Shown: piece by piece, positions 63,701 through 64,000 of the stretch
Layout: every line of letters starts with the position of its first letter
How positions within the stretch are numbered: position 1 is the stretch's first letter
Assembly: GCF_004104375.1 (NCBI RefSeq)
Contig: NZ_QOVM01000004.1
Location: forward strand, 62,001-126,000
DNA: 64,000 bases
From: Leeuwenhoekiella aequorea
GTDB taxonomy: Bacteria; Bacteroidota; Bacteroidia; Flavobacteriales; Flavobacteriaceae
Reading direction: 5' to 3'
Program-made: the position numbers and the translations under genes
Notes under the pieces: model-generated
What the model was told of the DNA's origin: nothing
Seen by the model: only the letters and a program-made list of their open reading frames with translations
The model's database searches: none

Positions 63701-64000
63701 ATTTTATAAGTATTGTTCAAAATTCAAAAAAGTAATGCTATTTTTGTTTTCTTACTAAGATTTAACAGCAGCTTTAAAGCTGCCTCTTTATAACGATGTT
63801 GTGTTGTTTCCAAAGAGATTTGGGAACTGGTTTTGTAGTGAAACCTTTGAGAAGCTTTACCTTAAATGGTGAGGCTTTTTTGTTTTAAAATATATTATGC
63901 GGTTTTAAGACGCTGACTAGTTTCACTTTTATAACTATTCTGTAACTTCCCTGCTGTTCTCTAATTTTTATTTACTTGTATGATTAAATTTTACCTTTCT
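63701..64000. other. intergenic tail of the window
   Basis: About 300 bases with no convincing open frame. It contains the palindrome GCAGCTTTAAAGCTGC at 63768-63783 and the terminator at 63852-63882. The last 100 bases show nothing recognisable. Confidence 0.5.
63852..63882 (+). terminator. Rho-independent terminator ending the PUL
   Basis: Hairpin AAGCTTTACC / GGTGAGGCTT (paired allowing G-T pairs) with a 7-base loop and T6, about 150 bases past the last PUL gene. Confidence 0.65.

Noticed and set aside
63768-63783. GCAGCTTTAAAGCTGC as a terminator
   Set aside because: A palindrome with no loop and no T-run; a better terminator lies at 63852-63882.

Overview
The window looks like a chromosomal segment of a marine Flavobacteriaceae bacterium (Bacteroidota). 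Supporting signs are SusC/SusD pairs, N-terminal carboxypeptidase-regulatory-like domains on the TonB-dependent receptors, many Cys-lipobox lipoproteins, LytS/LytTR and FecR/ECF regulators, DUF4270/DUF4907/DUF6268 family proteins, and promoters of the Bacteroidota type TTTG-N19-TAnnTTTG. No rRNA, tRNA, CRISPR array or insertion sequence was recognised by eye.

Layout. (1) 1-8.1 kb: end of an alginate-utilisation locus on the minus strand (PL17 oligoalginate lyase cut by the left edge, a heparinase II/III-type lyase, a PL6 alginate lyase). It is headed by a consensus promoter overlapping two copies of a GntR/UxuR-like operator. A divergent RraA-family gene and a secreted endonuclease/phosphatase-fold protein follow. 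(2) 8.1-9.1 kb: a NarL-type response regulator beside the wreck of a histidine kinase. (3) 9.3-19.4 kb: nitroreductase, a siderophore-type TonB receptor plus DUF4374 lipoprotein (XusA/XusB-like), a Crp/Fnr regulator, small membrane protein, lipoprotein, thioredoxin, a lipoprotein MsrB-MsrA fusion and an MFS exporter. (4) 19.4-26.3 kb: an accessory island with an AT-rich Gabija-type defence pair (GajA/GajB), an LprI-like protein, an overlapping HipA-like kinase/DUF3037 pair, and a decayed ~265-bp tandem repeat array. (5) 26.3-29.2 kb: a TonB receptor with a His-rich small protein, probably for a metal. (6) 29.2-38.8 kb: ECF sigma/FecR/SusC/SusD with a three-domain metallophosphoesterase, a GDPD lipoprotein and a VOC protein, read as a phosphoester-scavenging locus. 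(7) 38.9-46.5 kb: LytS/LytTR two-component genes with DUF4907, kelch lipoprotein, DUF6268, DUF4270 and an outer-membrane barrel, then an SdiA-regulated-like propeller. (8) 46.8-63.7 kb: a polysaccharide-utilisation locus: transmembrane LuxR-type regulator, SusC, SusD, two GH144-like lipoproteins, esterase, GH3, second esterase, sulfatase and an endonuclease/phosphatase-fold enzyme.

How the parts work together. In (1) PL6 would cut alginate and PL17 would finish oligomers to monomers, under a uronate-type repressor encoded elsewhere. In (8) GH144 would cut beta-1,2-glucan and GH3 would hydrolyse the oligomers. Two esterases, a sulfatase-fold enzyme and a phosphodiesterase-fold enzyme suggest that the natural substrate is decorated, possibly an osmoregulated periplasmic glucan; this is inference. 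Notable sequence details are a GH144 gene with no ATG/GTG/TTG start at its natural N-terminus, a histidine kinase pseudogene with two or more frameshifts, and repeat copies where a deletion between short direct repeats can be seen.
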